This document shows positions 7,314 to 14,947 of a stretch of 20,819 nt of DNA, piece after piece. Numbering within the stretch: position 1 is the stretch's first letter; the number at the start of each line of letters is the position of its first letter. The translations under genes were made by a program, and so were the position numbers. A model generated the notes under the pieces. That model was given only the letters and a program-made list of their open reading frames with translations, ran no database searches and had not been told where the DNA came from. The DNA comes from Candidatus Nomurabacteria bacterium GW2011_GWF2_43_8 (GTDB taxonomy: Bacteria > Patescibacteriota > Minisyncoccia > Phycocordibacterales > UBA9973). Location: NCBI GenBank assembly GCA_001000035.1, contig LCGX01000002.1:1-20819 (forward strand), in the 5' to 3' direction.

Positions 7314-8117
7314 ATGAAAATTTTAAATTTGCGGAAACTTAAGAAAAAAGATTTGCTTGTTTTTGATTTGGATGGGACGCTTATACGGACAAAATCTCCC
7401 ATGGACGCAATAATGTCCAAACTATTGGTAAGGCTTTTAGCGGTTAAAAAAGTCGCTATTATCGGCGGTGGGCAGTATTCTGTTTTTCAGGAATTGTTTT
7501 TACGTCGGTTCAAGTGCCCCAAAGAACTTCTAAAAAAACTTTTTTTGTTTCCGACCACTTCTACTGTTTTCTATAAATATAAACATGGGTGGAAAAAAAT
7601 TTATGCTTTGCCTCTGAATAAATCTGATGTGTCAAAAATCAGAAAAGCTTTTAAAGATGTATTTAAGGAAATAAATTATAAGCATCCAGAAAAAACTTAC
7701 GGACAGCTTATCGAAAATCGGGGAACCCAAGTTTCTTTTTCTGTATACGGGCAGGATTTAGTGAGAGTATTGGGCAAAAAGGGAGTGAAAATGAAAGAAC
7801 GATGGTTGCGGAATAATTTTAAAACCAAAATGAAAATTGCCGGATTGGTGGCAAAGAAACTTCCGAATCTAGAAGTCCGAGCCGCTGGTTTTACTACCAT
7901 TGATGTTACAAAAAAAGGAATCGATAAGGCTTACGGTATCCGCCAAATCCAAAAACATTTAAAAATCCCGATAAGTAAAATGTTTTTTATCGGCGATGCT
8001 ATTTTCCCGGGGGGCAACGATTATGCCGTAGTTAGGACAGGGGTGGATTATATGCCTGTTAAAAATCCCGAAGAAGCAAAAAAAATAATAAACGTATTAG
8101 CCAAAGTTGAAAAATAA
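7314..8117 (+). CDS. HAD-IIB, eukaryotic-phosphomannomutase-like enzyme
   Basis: A 267-residue HAD-superfamily protein. The nucleophile loop FDLDGTL contains Asp18 and Asp20. Later segments follow the eukaryotic-type phosphomannomutase pattern: a GGGQYSVFQE segment after the first helix, IENRGTQVSFSVYGQ, FTTIDVTKKGIDKAYGI, and the Mg-binding loop FFIGDAIFPGGNDYAV. That family interconverts hexose 6- and 1-phosphates via an Asp-phosphate; some members also act on glucose phosphates. Close relatives are plain phosphatases, so mutase activity is not certain. Its position upstream of a sugar-nucleotidyl-type transferase, a phosphoglucose isomerase and alpha-glucan enzymes makes a 6-phosphate/1-phosphate mutase role attractive (inference). 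It starts 12 nt after mscL. Confidence 0.75.
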   Translation: MKILNLRKLKKKDLLVFDLDGTLIRTKSPMDAIMSKLLVRLLAVKKVAIIGGGQYSVFQELFLRRFKCPKELLKKLFLFPTTSTVFYKYKHGWKKIYALPLNKSDVSKIRKAFKDVFKEINYKHPEKTYGQLIENRGTQVSFSVYGQDLVRVLGKKGVKMKERWLRNNFKTKMKIAGLVAKKLPNLEVRAAGFTTIDVTKKGIDKAYGIRQIQKHLKIPISKMFFIGDAIFPGGNDYAVVRTGVDYMPVKNPEEAKKIINVLAKVEK

Positions 8118-8132
8118 TTATAAAATCATCAT

Positions 8133-8537
8133 ATGATCAAAGGATTTACATGCGGGGCGATGGATTTGCTGCACGCGGGGCACGTGCTCATGCTGAAAGA
8201 GTGCCGGGCGCAATGCGATTATCTGATTGTTGGTCTCGAAATTGACCCGTCCGTTGACCGGCCGGACAAAAAGAAGCCTATTGAGACCGTAGAAGAAAGA
8301 ATGATACGTTTACAGGGCTGCCGCTACGTCGATGAAATAGTGACCTATAAGGACGAGGTTGACCTTTTCCATCTTTTGAAGAAATTAAACCCGGATGTGC
8401 GTTTTATGGGTGCCGATTGGAAAGACAAGCCGAATTATTCTCGGGACAAACTGCCGGATATGAAAGTTATTTATAACAGCCGGGACCACAATTACAGCAC
8501 CACAAACCTTAGGGAAAGGATTAAAAATATGCTATAA
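8133..8537 (+). CDS. Small cytidylyltransferase-family nucleotidyltransferase
   Basis: A 134-residue single-domain enzyme of the cytidylyltransferase/HIGH superfamily. The nucleotide-binding HxGH motif is His14-Ala-Gly-His17 (LLHAGHVLML). A conserved ETVEERMIRLQGCRYVDEIV helix-strand and the terminal STTNLRERI (canonical RTEGISTT-type loop) are present. Members transfer CMP or AMP to phosphorylated alcohols or sugar 1-phosphates (glycerol-3-phosphate cytidylyltransferase, the RfaE C-domain, FMN adenylyltransferase). The length fits the glycerol-3-phosphate cytidylyltransferase type, but the substrate is not determined by sequence alone. The start follows the HAD gene by 15 nt; TATAAA (8119-8124) is 8 nt upstream of the ATG. 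Context suggests synthesis of an activated sugar or polyol. Confidence 0.8.
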   Translation: MIKGFTCGAMDLLHAGHVLMLKECRAQCDYLIVGLEIDPSVDRPDKKKPIETVEERMIRLQGCRYVDEIVTYKDEVDLFHLLKKLNPDVRFMGADWKDKPNYSRDKLPDMKVIYNSRDHNYSTTNLRERIKNML

Positions 8538-8538
8538 T
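8533..8538 (+). promoter_or_regulatory. -10 box 7 nt before the isomerase start
   Basis: A perfect TATAAT ends 7 nt before the ATG at 8546. The intervening bases include GGGAGG (8540-8545) directly abutting the ATG, too close to act as a normal Shine-Dalgarno site. No convincing -35 is seen at 16-18 nt. It may start a leaderless transcript for the isomerase and the alpha-glucan genes. Confidence 0.45.
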
Positions 8539-8545
8539 TGGGAGG

Positions 8546-9157
8546 ATGAAATTCGGCAAAAACAGCGCAAATAATCCGCTGGCAGTGCGTACCCACGAGG
8601 AAATGATGGAAGTTCTGATCAGTCCGGAGCCGACCGGTCCGGCTATTCATTATTTTATGATCCGGGGCGGAAACGAGCAGGGGAATATTACAATTTGGCA
8701 GTTCGGAACGGCTGGCGATGAGTATATAAAGACCTACGGCCATTATCACATAAGCGATTTTATAGAAACTTATAAAGTGCTGTGGGGCGAGGGCATTTTT
8801 CTTTTACAGGCGAGGAGGCTCGGGCCGGACAAAAAGCCGATGGATAATGAAGTGGAATACGTCAAAGCGATTTATGTGAAACAGGGCAGTGTGATAAAAA
8901 TTCCAAAATACGCTGGACACTTGCTCGCGAACACCGGAAATTCTTGGCTAATGACGATTGATGATAGCCCGGTTAATTTCAAAAAGCCAGCCCGCCGCAA
9001 GGCCGGAGAAGTCGCTTGGCCGGAACACGCCGATTACGCGCCGGTCAAAAAAATGCGGGGCTTTGCTTATTACATCGTGAAAAAAAACGGCAAGCCAGCT
9101 TTTATCAAAAATCCAAATTATAAAAATACACCGGAGATTATTATTGAAAACGCATAA
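8546..9157 (+). CDS. Cupin-type (archaeal) glucose-6-phosphate isomerase
   Basis: A 203-residue cupin of the archaeal phosphoglucose isomerase family, which interconverts glucose-6-phosphate and fructose-6-phosphate in the cytoplasm using a bound metal ion. Metal ligands are visible as His66 and His68 (TYGHYH), Glu74 (in SDFIETYKVLWGEG) and His125 (PKYAGHLLANTG), the usual order in this family. The protein is unrelated to the canonical Pgi fold. It begins 8 nt after the cytidylyltransferase gene and ends 5 nt before glycogen synthase, so it is the likely entry point from glycolytic fructose-6-phosphate into the glucan cluster. A GGGAGG run touches the ATG, but its zero spacing is unusual. Confidence 0.88.
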   Translation: MKFGKNSANNPLAVRTHEEMMEVLISPEPTGPAIHYFMIRGGNEQGNITIWQFGTAGDEYIKTYGHYHISDFIETYKVLWGEGIFLLQARRLGPDKKPMDNEVEYVKAIYVKQGSVIKIPKYAGHLLANTGNSWLMTIDDSPVNFKKPARRKAGEVAWPEHADYAPVKKMRGFAYYIVKKNGKPAFIKNPNYKNTPEIIIENA

Positions 9158-9162
9158 ATTTT

Positions 9163-10671
9163 ATGAAAATGTTTTCCACTGGTTTAATCAAGCAATCGCG
9201 TCCGCTCAAAATCCTTTTTGTCGGTTCGGAAATAGCGCCGTTCGTGAAAGTCGGAGGTTTGGGCGAAGTTCTGCATTCCCTTCCAAAAGCGCTGGCGGAG
9301 TTGGGGCACGACGTGCGAACTATGATTCCCAAATATGCTTCAATCGACGAAGAAGAATTTCCTATGACTATTATTGTAGACGGGCTTCTGGTACCGAATC
9401 CTGAGAGCGAAGATCTCGTGTGCAACGTGAAAAAATATAAGCACGGAGACAATCCGGTCATCAATTATTTTCTCGAAAATCAAGAATATTACGAGAAAAG
9501 AGGCAGTGTTTACGGATATGATGATGATCCCGCCCGCTGGGCCTTGCTCTCCCGGGGGACGCTTGAGTTCGTCAGACATATGTCCGCCGAATGGAAGCCG
9601 GACATAATAGTTTCCAATGATTGGCAAGGAGGGCTTATCCCGAACTATATGAAGTGCGAGTATAGCAAAGATCCGGTGATTTCTAAAATCGCTTCCGCTT
9701 TCATAATCCATAATATTCACTATCAGGGAATGTTCGACCACCGGTACGGGAGCGAACTTGATTATGACGACGGACAATCGCAAATTCCGTCCATTACCGA
9801 TCCGCGCCTGCTCAAAATAAATTTTATGCGCCGGGGAATACGCTATGCCGACGTCATAAATACCGTGTCTCCCACCTACGCGCGAGAAATTACCACGCCC
9901 GAATACGGAGAGCTCTTAGATGAGCTTTTACAAGAAAGACGCTCCCGGCTTTTTGGTATTTTAGACGGCGTGAATTATGACAATTACAATCCGGAAACAA
10001 ATCCGTATGTCGAGTTCAAGTATAATGAGAAGAATTTGGACGAGCGGATAAAAAATAAAAAAGTGCTCCAGCAAAAATTTAACTTGCCCGAAAAGCAAAA
10101 TGCTTTTGTCGTTTGCATGATTTCCCGCTTTACCGAACAGAAAGGTATCGATCTGGTGGTTGAGACGATCGAGCCCTTGCTTGAAAATTTTGACTTCCAA
10201 TTGATTTTGCTGGGGACGGGAGAATCCCGCTTTGTTTCTTTTTTCGGCGAATTGGCCAAAAAAAGAAAGAATGTGGCGGCGCATCTTTCTTTCGACAACA
10301 TTCTGCCGCATGTCATCTACTCCGGAGCCGACGCTATTCTCATTCCGTCGCGTTTCGAACCGTGTGGATTGACCCAGATGGAAGCGATGCGTTACGGGGT
10401 GGTACCAATCGTGCGCAAAATCGGTGGATTAGCCGACAGCGTCAAAGATCACACCTCTCTAGAGGATCCGGGCACGGGTTTTGTGTTCGAAAAATATGAC
10501 CGGTACGCCTTTTTGGGAACTTTCATGCGGGCCTATGAAATATTCAAATACCCGGAGATTTGGCAAGAAATCCAAAAGCGGGCCATGAAAGAGAATTTTT
10601 CTTGGGATAAATCGGCCAAAGAGTATGAAAAGCTTTTCCTCCGCGCGCTTAACCAATTCAACTTGCAATAA
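9163..10671 (+). CDS. glgA: Glycogen/starch synthase, GT5
   Basis: A 502-residue GT-B glycosyltransferase. The N-terminal domain has KILFVGSEIAPFVKVGGLGEV (residues 16-36); Lys29 in KVGGL is the nucleotide-sugar-binding Lys. The C-terminal domain has ISRFTEQKGIDLV and SRFEPCGLTQMEAMRYG with the retaining E-x7-E pair Glu399/Glu407, then GGLADSV. GT5 enzymes extend alpha-1,4-glucan from ADP- or UDP-glucose in the cytoplasm. The KVGGLGEV variant, rather than the enteric KTGGLADV, resembles archaeal and divergent bacterial synthases whose donor is not always ADP-glucose. No GlgC is in the window, so the donor source is unknown. An internal ATG at 9169 is an alternative start. It is followed by GH57 after 5 nt. 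Confidence 0.93.
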   Translation: MKMFSTGLIKQSRPLKILFVGSEIAPFVKVGGLGEVLHSLPKALAELGHDVRTMIPKYASIDEEEFPMTIIVDGLLVPNPESEDLVCNVKKYKHGDNPVINYFLENQEYYEKRGSVYGYDDDPARWALLSRGTLEFVRHMSAEWKPDIIVSNDWQGGLIPNYMKCEYSKDPVISKIASAFIIHNIHYQGMFDHRYGSELDYDDGQSQIPSITDPRLLKINFMRRGIRYADVINTVSPTYAREITTPEYGELLDELLQERRSRLFGILDGVNYDNYNPETNPYVEFKYNEKNLDERIKNKKVLQQKFNLPEKQNAFVVCMISRFTEQKGIDLVVETIEPLLENFDFQLILLGTGESRFVSFFGELAKKRKNVAAHLSFDNILPHVIYSGADAILIPSRFEPCGLTQMEAMRYGVVPIVRKIGGLADSVKDHTSLEDPGTGFVFEKYDRYAFLGTFMRAYEIFKYPEIWQEIQKRAMKENFSWDKSAKEYEKLFLRALNQFNLQ

Positions 10672-10676
10672 TTCAC

Positions 10677-12164
10677 ATGAAATGGGCAAATTTTTTACAC
10701 TTTTACCAACCGGCCAACCAGCAACCCGACATCCTCCAGGCGATTGTCGCCCAAAGTTACCATCCGGTTATTGAGGGCATCAAAAAAAACAAGCAAGTGT
10801 GCCTGACGATAAACATAAACGGCGCGCTGCTTGAACTCCTGCATAAGTACGGGCACGACAATCTTATAGAAGATTTGAAAAAACTGGTGGCGGAAAATCG
10901 GATTGAAATAACTGGGTCGGCTAAGTACCACGCGCTCCTGCCCCTGCTTTCCGACGAAGAAATTATAAGGCAGATCGAGCTCAACACGGAAACCCTCAAG
11001 CATTTTTTTGGGAATTACACGCCGAATGGCTTTTTCTCTCCGGAAATGGCTTATGACGATCGAATCGGGAAAATTGTCGAAAAATTGGGTTTCAAATGGA
11101 TGATCCTGGACGAAATTTCCTGCGGCGGGGAAGTGGGACAGGTTGATTACAGCCAGATTTATAAATTGAGTGGCACCAATCTGAAAGTTTTTTTCCGCGA
11201 CCGGAGATTAAGCAATTTGATAATGAGTGCAGTGGTCCGGTCCCGTGACTCCCTACTTGAAGTAATGAAGGACGAGCTTGAAACGGGGCGCTATATTGTA
11301 ACGGCGATGGACGCAGAGACCTTCGGCCACCATCGGCCGGGACTGGAGAAGATGCTTTTTGAAATTTTCAAGACAGAAGAATTTGAGTTGATTAAAATTT
11401 CCGACGTGGAAAAATACTACCAGGGAAAAAAAGAAGTTACCCCAGCGAAAGCCACCTGGGCCTCCAGTAAGCTGGACATAGAAAAAAATATACAATTTCT
11501 TTCCTGGAACGATCCAGAAAACATAATCCATAAGTGGCAATGGGATCTTACCAAACTTGTTCTCGAAGAAGTCTACGGTATGGATAAAAACCACGCGCGC
11601 TATGAGCTTGTTCGCGGAAAAATGGATATGGCGCTCGGTTCTGATCACTTTTGGTGGGCGTCCGCCAAGCCTTGGTGGAGTTTGGAGATGATAGAATACG
11701 GGGCTTGGAGCCTGCTTGATACGCTCCGGCACATTCCGGACCTTAAAAAGGAAATTGTCGAAGAAGCAAGGGATTATTATGAAAAAATAATCAGCACCGC
11801 TTTCAATTGGCAGCGCACCGGCAAAATAAGAGCGATGATGCAGTCGCAGAATAATATATTGCGGATTCCCTTCAAAGACAGAACCCTGAACCGCCCGGGC
11901 GCGGAAAATGTCTATTATGCGTTTTTGGCTATGATGGAGAGATTAAAAAAAGAGGCGGCGAAAAAGGGCGAGTACGAGCAGGCGATTCTTTGGCGCGATG
12001 CCATTTACAAACTGAAACACAAGCTGGATATTTACGACACTATGAACGCGATTGATTTAGTACGGGTGAAAATACCCCACGACGAAGTCGAAAAGACGAT
12101 TATCGAATACGAGGATAAGTACCGCCGATTGCGCGGCGGACAACCGGAACAGCGCGGCTCATAA
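10677..12164 (+). CDS. Glycoside hydrolase family 57 enzyme (alpha-glucan acting)
   Basis: A 495-residue cytoplasmic GH57 protein (no signal peptide). Motifs in order: FLHFYQP (6-12; family motif 1), GSAKYHALLPL (80-90), GFFSPEMAYDD with candidate nucleophile Glu123, and TAMDAETFGHH with candidate acid/base Asp212. A helical C-terminal half follows, with DHFWWASAKPWW. GH57 includes alpha-amylases, 4-alpha-glucanotransferases, amylopullulanases and branching enzymes, all acting on alpha-glucans by a retaining mechanism. Sequence alone does not decide between these. Sitting between synthase (5 nt) and phosphorylase (4 nt), it could supply branching or disproportionation in place of GH13 GlgB, which is inference. 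Confidence 0.9.
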   Translation: MKWANFLHFYQPANQQPDILQAIVAQSYHPVIEGIKKNKQVCLTININGALLELLHKYGHDNLIEDLKKLVAENRIEITGSAKYHALLPLLSDEEIIRQIELNTETLKHFFGNYTPNGFFSPEMAYDDRIGKIVEKLGFKWMILDEISCGGEVGQVDYSQIYKLSGTNLKVFFRDRRLSNLIMSAVVRSRDSLLEVMKDELETGRYIVTAMDAETFGHHRPGLEKMLFEIFKTEEFELIKISDVEKYYQGKKEVTPAKATWASSKLDIEKNIQFLSWNDPENIIHKWQWDLTKLVLEEVYGMDKNHARYELVRGKMDMALGSDHFWWASAKPWWSLEMIEYGAWSLLDTLRHIPDLKKEIVEEARDYYEKIISTAFNWQRTGKIRAMMQSQNNILRIPFKDRTLNRPGAENVYYAFLAMMERLKKEAAKKGEYEQAILWRDAIYKLKHKLDIYDTMNAIDLVRVKIPHDEVEKTIIEYEDKYRRLRGGQPEQRGS

Positions 12165-12168
12165 ATTT

Positions 12169-13860
12169 ATGGCAAATGCAGGAAACAAAAACAAAGATTC
12201 CGGCTGGTTTCTGGAATTTAAAAAAAGCGAGGAATATAAAATATTCGAGGAAAAGCCCATTGCCTATTTCTGCGCCGAATATGCTCTGGATTCTCCGCTA
12301 CCCACTTATGCCGGTGGGCTCGGGGTTTTGGCGGGGGATTTCGTCCGGGAAGCGGCGATGCGCGAATTTCCATTCGTGTCAGTGGGACTGCTCTATAAAA
12401 AAGCGCAGAGCATTCTTTCTTTGGAAGGGAACAAGTATGCGAATAAAATAAAAGCTGTTGTTGACGAAAACAATCGAGAAATAATTGTGACGCTTCCGAT
12501 TGAAGAGCGGATTGTCCGAGCCCGAGCCTGGCAGTGGGAAGAAGGAAAAGCTCGAGTTTATTTGCTGGACACGGATATTCCGGAGAATGACCCGAGGGAT
12601 CGGGCAATTACCGAGTGTCTTTACGACGAAAACAGGGACACCAGATTGAAACAGGAAATCGTTCTCGGTATAGGAGGATTCAGATTGCTCCACCGCCTCG
12701 GGTATCATGCTTCCGTGTATCATCTAAATGAGGGGCACTCCGCCTTTTTGGCGCTGGAATTGGTCCGTCATGAGATGGAGCACCAGCATGTGAACTTCAC
12801 AGAGGCCTGCGAGTATGCGAAAAAACATGTTCTTTTTACTAACCACACACTGGTTCCGGAGGGGCAGGAACAGTTTTTATCCGATAAAATAAGCTTATTT
12901 ATGGCAAAATATGCAGAAGAAATGAATTTGGTGGACAGCAAAGGTATTGCGAAACTTGGAGCTCTCTCGAATAATCCGAGCGTTTTTTCAATGACGGCTT
13001 TGTCTTTCAAACTTTCAACCAAATCAAATACAGTGAGCGAACTGCACGAGGAAAAAGCCGAAAAACTCTGGCCGAGTCAGATAATGGACAACATAACCAA
13101 CGGCATATTCGTAGCGAGATGGGATAAGCTAGGCGGTGCGTCCGTCCAAAATATATGGGAGCGTCACCTCCAAAACAAAAGGAAGCTTATTCTCCTAGTA
13201 AAAGAAAAAACCGGAGAAATTTGGCGGGACACGGATCTGATATGCGTCTGGGCTAGGCGGCTGGTGGAATATAAACAGCCGCTCTTGTTTTTGGACAACC
13301 CGGGAGAGCTTTTGGAATTTTCAAAAAATTCGCCGGTACCGATCCGGATAATTTTTTCGGGACCCACCGGAGGGCAGGAAAATCCGCTGGTAAAAAAAAT
13401 TAAAAAAACAATAGAAGAAAAATTGAAGGGAGTGGCGGTTTTTATGCCTAATTATAGCACGGAAATCGCGGAGGTTCTGACGGCTGGGGGAGACATCTGG
13501 CTCAACACTCCGATTCCCGGCACTGAGGCCTGCGGCACGAGCGGGATGAAAGCGGGGCTGAATGGAATCTTGTCGCTCTCTACTAACGATGGATGGGTTC
13601 ACGAAGTAAATCCGTCCAATATCGGTTGGGTGGCGGGCGGACCCAAAGAAAAAGAATTTTTTTCTTTGCTTAAGGAAAATATTATTCCCCTTTATACCGA
13701 ACATCTGAAAAATCCCCGGGATTCCAAATGGACGCGTAAAATGGCAACAGTCAGAAATTTTATTCTTGATAATTTTTCCACCTCGCGGGTACTCGGGGAA
13801 TACATAGAAAAATTATATATACCCATCCTGAAACAAAAACACACCCACCGCTTTGATTAA
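12169..13860 (+). CDS. glgP: Alpha-glucan (glycogen/starch) phosphorylase, GT35, short type
   Basis: A 563-residue PLP-dependent phosphorylase that releases glucose-1-phosphate from alpha-1,4-glucan with inorganic phosphate. Motifs include AYFCAEYALDSPLPTYAGGLGVLAGD (about 33-58), HLNEGHSAF (185-193), FTNHTLVPEGQEQF, and near the C-terminus NTPIPGTEACGTSGMKAGLNG, where Lys461 is the likely PLP Schiff-base Lys. It is of the short TIGR02094-like type, much shorter than E. coli GlgP (about 815 aa) and slightly shorter than usual for the short type. No frameshift is seen. Clustered last in the glucan genes, it closes the store-and-release cycle. The product would need a phosphoglucomutase; the HAD enzyme at 7314 is a candidate. 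Confidence 0.93.
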   Translation: MANAGNKNKDSGWFLEFKKSEEYKIFEEKPIAYFCAEYALDSPLPTYAGGLGVLAGDFVREAAMREFPFVSVGLLYKKAQSILSLEGNKYANKIKAVVDENNREIIVTLPIEERIVRARAWQWEEGKARVYLLDTDIPENDPRDRAITECLYDENRDTRLKQEIVLGIGGFRLLHRLGYHASVYHLNEGHSAFLALELVRHEMEHQHVNFTEACEYAKKHVLFTNHTLVPEGQEQFLSDKISLFMAKYAEEMNLVDSKGIAKLGALSNNPSVFSMTALSFKLSTKSNTVSELHEEKAEKLWPSQIMDNITNGIFVARWDKLGGASVQNIWERHLQNKRKLILLVKEKTGEIWRDTDLICVWARRLVEYKQPLLFLDNPGELLEFSKNSPVPIRIIFSGPTGGQENPLVKKIKKTIEEKLKGVAVFMPNYSTEIAEVLTAGGDIWLNTPIPGTEACGTSGMKAGLNGILSLSTNDGWVHEVNPSNIGWVAGGPKEKEFFSLLKENIIPLYTEHLKNPRDSKWTRKMATVRNFILDNFSTSRVLGEYIEKLYIPILKQKHTHRFD

Positions 13861-13867
13861 AAACTGG

Positions 13868-13878
13868 TAGAATATAAT
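13868..13878 (+). promoter_or_regulatory. Overlapping -10-like boxes before the DedA gene
   Basis: TAGAAT (13868-13873, 5/6) ends exactly 6 nt before the ATG at 13880, matching the leaderless spacing at other genes here. A perfect TATAAT overlaps it (13873-13878) but ends only 1 nt before the ATG. No convincing -35 is present. Confidence 0.35.
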
Positions 13879-13879
13879 T

Positions 13880-14509
13880 ATGACCCCTTCCATAGAATGG
13901 ATTTCTGCGTTTATTGCCAGCTATCCGCTGCTCCAGTATCTGATCGTTTTTTTGGGAGCGGCTTTCGGAGGAGAAGTGGCGCTTATTTCGCTTTCGTTTT
14001 TGGCGGCGCACGGGATTTTCCCCCTCCTCCCTTTTTTATGGGTAAGTTTTTTAGGGACTACTTCTGGCGATATTCTATGGTTTTTCTTGGGAAAAAGCCG
14101 TTTGGCTGGAAGAGTCATTGGTCATCGTTATGCCGCCCCCACTCTCTCGGTCATTATGGAAGCGATTCGCCGGGTCAGCCGGGGAAATCGTTTGCTGGCT
14201 TTTATCTTTGCCAAATTTTTGGTTGGCACCAGGGCGATAGTTATTATTTACGTAAGCAAAACAAATATATCCTTCAAGAATTTCTTTCCTCCCGACCTGG
14301 TGGCCATTTTAATTTGGCTGACCACGCTTATTTCCATCGGCTATCTTTCCGGGCTCGGTTTTACCTATGTTTCCGGTATCTTGAAAAGTATTTACGCCGG
14401 AATTGGCTTTGTCATTTTGATTTTGATTGTTGTGGTGATGGCCCAAATATGGCTTAAAAAGTTTTTTGAAAAGGAAGAAGAAGAGGTTATTGAAGAAGAA
14501 AAATTATGA
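13880..14509 (+). CDS. DedA/VTT-family membrane protein
   Basis: A 209-residue polytopic protein of the DedA (SNARE-associated/VTT) family. It has hydrophobic segments at about 17-40, 45-68, 130-155 and 170-192. The re-entrant-loop signature appears as FLGAAFGGEVALISLSF and AFIFAKFLVGTRAIVIIYVSK; the conserved Arg of the F-x-P-G-x-R motif is kept, though the usual Pro is Val. DedA proteins are linked to undecaprenyl-phosphate or phospholipid flipping and to membrane homeostasis. The C-terminus is strongly acidic (KEEEEVIEEEKL). It lies 19 nt after glgP, and its last codons contain the -10 box of the HPF gene. Substrate is not inferable. Confidence 0.85.
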   Translation: MTPSIEWISAFIASYPLLQYLIVFLGAAFGGEVALISLSFLAAHGIFPLLPFLWVSFLGTTSGDILWFFLGKSRLAGRVIGHRYAAPTLSVIMEAIRRVSRGNRLLAFIFAKFLVGTRAIVIIYVSKTNISFKNFFPPDLVAILIWLTTLISIGYLSGLGFTYVSGILKSIYAGIGFVILILIVVVMAQIWLKKFFEKEEEEVIEEEKL

Positions 14510-14515
14510 TATAAT
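14510..14515 (+). promoter_or_regulatory. -10 box placed for a leaderless HPF transcript
   Basis: A perfect TATAAT ends exactly 6 nt before the ATG at 14522. The six intervening bases are GGAAGG, directly abutting the start codon and so poorly placed as a Shine-Dalgarno site. No strong -35 is found at 17 nt (TTATTG). Confidence 0.5.
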
Positions 14516-14521
14516 GGAAGG

Positions 14522-14920
14522 ATGCAGATAAATTTGCAAGGAAAAAATATAGAGTTGACTGAGGCCATAAAAGATTATGTCCTGAAGAGGGTTACCAATT
14601 TAGAAAAACTTCTTTCTTCGATTGAAAAAAGCGGGGGAGATGTGTTGGTCAATTTTGAAGTTGGAAAAAGCACCCAGCACCACAAGGGGGGCGAAGTTTT
14701 TCATTCCGATTGCCTCATTAATATAGATGGGAAAAAATTTTATTACGGATCTGACAAAGAAGATCTTTATGAATCGGTTGATGATGTTAAAGAAAGGTTA
14801 TATGAAGAAATAAGGAGAAATAAAGACCGCAAGCAGACGCTCTTCAAGCGCGGCGCCGCCAGTGTCAAAAAAATGCTTAAGGGACTCTCCAAAAGAAACC
14901 CCTTTACGTCAAAATATTGA
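14522..14920 (+). CDS. hpf: Ribosome hibernation-promoting factor (HPF/RaiA family)
   Basis: A 132-residue protein beginning MQINLQGKNIELTEAIKDYVLKRV, the beta-alpha start of HPF/RaiA/YfiA. It continues with a strand pair, KGGEVFHSDCLINIDGKKFYYG, and a second helix, DLYESVDDVKERLYEEIRRNKDRK. The family binds the 30S decoding region and shuts ribosomes down in stationary phase or stress. It lacks the extra dimerisation domain of long HPF (about 180-190 aa), so it is a short form; the C-terminal Lys/Arg-rich tail (about 100-132) is longer than in E. coli HPF. Its own -10 box 6 nt before the start suggests independent control, which fits a stress gene. Confidence 0.9.
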   Translation: MQINLQGKNIELTEAIKDYVLKRVTNLEKLLSSIEKSGGDVLVNFEVGKSTQHHKGGEVFHSDCLINIDGKKFYYGSDKEDLYESVDDVKERLYEEIRRNKDRKQTLFKRGAASVKKMLKGLSKRNPFTSKY

Positions 14921-14925
14921 ATTTA

Positions 14926-14947
14926 CATCTATGTTATAGCGTAGATG
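14926..14947 (+). other. Stem-loop covering the upstream start codon of the zinc-ribbon gene
   Basis: CATCTATG (14926-14933) pairs with CGTAGATG (14940-14947) as an 8-bp stem with one G-T wobble around a TTATAG loop. The first possible ATG of the next gene (14945) lies in the 3' arm; the second in-frame ATG (14960) is free. It may be regulatory, or simply a leader hairpin that points to 14960 as the true start. It has no following T-run, so it is not a typical terminator. Confidence 0.4.

Noticed and set aside
13897..14457. Overlapping 186-residue frame inside the DedA gene.
   Set aside because: It is a shifted frame with improbable aromatic and Cys composition, while the DedA frame shows clear family motifs.
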